A program made the translations under genes and the position numbers. A stretch of 19,106 nt of DNA from Entrophospora sp. SA101 (lineage: Eukaryota > Glomeromycota > Glomeromycetes > Entrophosporales > Entrophosporaceae): NCBI GenBank assembly GCA_958430865.1, contig CAUDNR010000052.1:1-19106 (forward strand), in the 5' to 3' direction. Of the stretch, positions 17,512 to 19,106 are shown piece after piece. Under the pieces are notes generated by a model, which did no database searches, was not told the origin of the DNA, and saw nothing but the letters and a program-made list of their open reading frames with translations. Position 1 is the first letter of the stretch, and each line of letters opens with the position of its first letter.

Positions 17512-18610
17512 TCAAATTCGTTGCCATTAAGTCAAAAATGATGCAAGTAAAATTGCTTTAAAGGTTAACAAAATATAAAAGATCACAAAAAGACTTGCAA
17601 GTATATATTCCAAGGACTTATTTTTATTTTTTTTGTGTATTCCAATCTTCCTTTGTTTCATCAGTTGTTCCCAAGGAGCTAAGTTTTTCTATTGCTAAAT
17701 ACAATTACTATATACATGATCGGGTAAATTATATCATCAATTAAGGATTCGGCAGTTTATGTTTCAGGGCCAACAATTTATTAGCTTTTTATAATTATTA
17801 TCAAATTACTTTGTAAATAATTATGGAGGTTTTTTATGATTGATTGATTAAGTTACTTTGCAATAATAAACAATCTTTATCTTTGTCCTTATTGTAGTGA
17901 TCAATGAAAATTCCATTAAGGATAACTTCTGGTCTTTCCTTAAAAAGAATAACTACGGATCCTCGCAAAGAAAAACAATAGATAATTAACATTCTAAGTC
18001 TCTGCAATAGAATCATTGTTTTTATTAAAATTAATCATTAATAAACTTTTAATAATAAAAACTGTACTTATTCTCTTTGTTTAAAGCACTTTGATAAAAG
18101 CAACAAGTGTAGTTAGTGCATTGATAAAAGGTAACAATTGTAAGCTTTGGTAAAAAGCCACGTTTATTTGCTTTAGTGAGTAAGCAAAGGTTTGGACTCG
18201 CAGATTCGTCTTGATGCAAGAAAGAGTAAGCTCATAAACTAATTAATTGAGTTATTTATAATTAACTGATAAGAGTAGCCCAAAAGTTAAACCATAATTG
18301 TTAATTAATCAAAATGATACCTCGCAATATCACCATTTAACAAGAATCAAAAATTGTAAAAAGTTTATTATTTCAAAACATTATTATATTAGCTTTGAGA
18401 AACAAAATAATGATAAAATAAAAAGATAAATAAAAAGATGAAAATAAATTTATAGTGAAGATTAAATTGATTCTTTCTTTTGACCAATTATCATTAGAAT
18501 CTAATGTTAATTAATTAATTAATCAATTAATATTGTATTGTTAGTAATAATTAACGGATAGTAATTTCCAATTATTAATAATAAAATTTTTATTGACGTT
18601 TTTTAATATT
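17512..18610. other. AT-rich region with short coding-like scraps and local repeats
   Basis: On the minus strand, around 17625-17705, YLAIEKLSSLGTTDETKEDW reads for about 25 residues and could be a transposon-protein scrap. The 60-codon ORF at 17834-18016 (minus; RPEVILNGIFIDHYNKDKD) is also possible but unsupported. TTAATTAA-rich DNA at 18505-18530 lies downstream of the kinase gene. Confidence 0.35.
18086..18162 (+). repeat. Three imperfect short tandem repeats
   Basis: Units beginning GCACTTTGATAAAAGCAACA (18086), GCATTGATAAAAGGTAACAA (18118) and GCTTTGGTAAAAAGCCACG (18144) share GC..TTGRTAAAAGNNA. They are decayed and about 25-32 bp apart. Confidence 0.5.
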
Positions 18611-19106
18611 CTAGAGAAAAGAGTTAAAATCAAGATTATTCAACGAACTATCATTACTTGTATAACTTTTCAAGCTCTTAGACTTAGCAATCTCTTCATC
18701 TAATATTCTACTTGTATGATATGCATCTGGATGTGGTTTGTGTACTTGTTGCAAATCACTACCACCACTGCTGTTGCTGCTGTTATTACTAAAATCAATT
18801 TCATGTTTTTTGATTTTAGAAAATTTGAATAATCTTTTTATTAAACTATTATTTTTTAAGCTCTTATTTGTTAAACTTTTATTTTTGACAATTTCCTTAT
18901 TTTTATTATCAGAAAAATCAAACAGCTCTCTACTAGTTGGTCTTTTTGATGGATCCACATCCCAACACCTTTGCATCATTTGTGCATAATCAGATGGCAT
19001 TTCAGGTAATATTGGTGGTCGTAGACCTTCACATATATCAAAAATCAAACGATGATTGTGAGCTCTATCATCAAATGGTGGATGACCTGCAAATATTTCC
19101 CACATT
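18611..19106 (-). CDS. Protein kinase, C-terminal part (gene continues beyond the window)
   Basis: The frame is open from the right edge to the TAA at 18611. It encodes the end of a eukaryotic protein kinase domain: subdomain IX-X (MWEIFAGHPPFDD, helix F region), then PSDYAQMMQRCWDVDPSKRP, with the CW(D)xDPxxRP motif and invariant Arg of subdomain XI. The style is that of the tyrosine-kinase-like / Ser-Thr kinases expanded in AM fungi. The MWEI methionine is internal, so the catalytic loop and ATP site must lie past 19106. After the domain comes a tail of about 95 residues: Lys/Asn/Ser-rich, with NKSL-like repeats (NKSLTNKSLKNNSL), a SNNSSNSSGGS stretch, then AYHTSRILDEEIAKSKSLKS, which I remember as a recurrent tail in Rhizophagus kinases. 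The tail is probably disordered and a possible phosphorylation target. The substrate is unknown. Confidence 0.9.
   Translation of the reverse strand, partial: MWEIFAGHPPFDDRAHNHRLIFDICEGLRPPILPEMPSDYAQMMQRCWDVDPSKRPTSRELFDFSDNKNKEIVKNKSLTNKSLKNNSLIKRLFKFSKIKKHEIDFSNNSSNSSGGSDLQQVHKPHPDAYHTSRILDEEIAKSKSLKSYTSNDSSLNNLDFNSFL

Noticed and set aside
18738..18989. 83-codon Leu-rich plus-strand ORF
   Set aside because: Antisense shadow of the kinase tail; Ser/Asn/Lys-rich codons read as Leu/Phe on the other strand.

Overview
The window is AT-rich eukaryotic nuclear DNA. It has short introns (about 60-100 bp) with GT..AG ends, abundant ATT/AT microsatellites, many decayed transposons and a few intact genes in between. 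The partial protein kinase at the right edge, with its Ser/Asn-rich tail, and the style of the integrase and Tc1 relics look like an arbuscular mycorrhizal fungus (Glomeromycotina), most likely Rhizophagus or a close relative. That placement is recognition from memory; no search was run.

Layout. 1-1.3 kb: a broken multi-exon minus-strand gene and a small intact ORF of unknown function. 1.3-5.7 kb is transposon-rich: diverged tandem repeats, a 3'-truncated Tc1/mariner copy with a nearly full-length DDE transposase, a 174-bp hAT-type MITE with an 8-bp target duplication, a small broken ORF, and a Tc1 copy whose catalytic core is deleted. 6.3-7.5 kb: an intact three-exon secreted protein related to alpha-carbonic anhydrase in which every zinc histidine appears to be replaced. 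7.5-9.3 kb: a broken gene fragment and fold-back repeats. 9.4-10.9 kb: a decayed rve-type DDE integrase gene with a recognisable 297-bp intron that contains a MITE-like element. 11.5-12.7 kb: a second core-deleted Tc1 element with about 360-bp inverted repeats. 12.9-14.3 kb: an intact two-exon secreted metalloprotease with a HELMH motif. 14.3-18.6 kb is mostly non-coding, with fold-back repeats and several coding-like minus-strand scraps. 18.6 kb to the end: the C-terminus of a protein kinase running off the edge.

There is no operon-like logic. The three genes that look functional (carbonic-anhydrase-like protein, metalloprotease, kinase) are independent units. Two of them encode secreted proteins, which may act at the cell surface or host interface, but that is inference. 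I found no CRISPR array, rRNA or tRNA, and no clearly new multi-gene system. The most interesting items are the zinc-less carbonic-anhydrase relative and the parallel core-deleted Tc1 elements.
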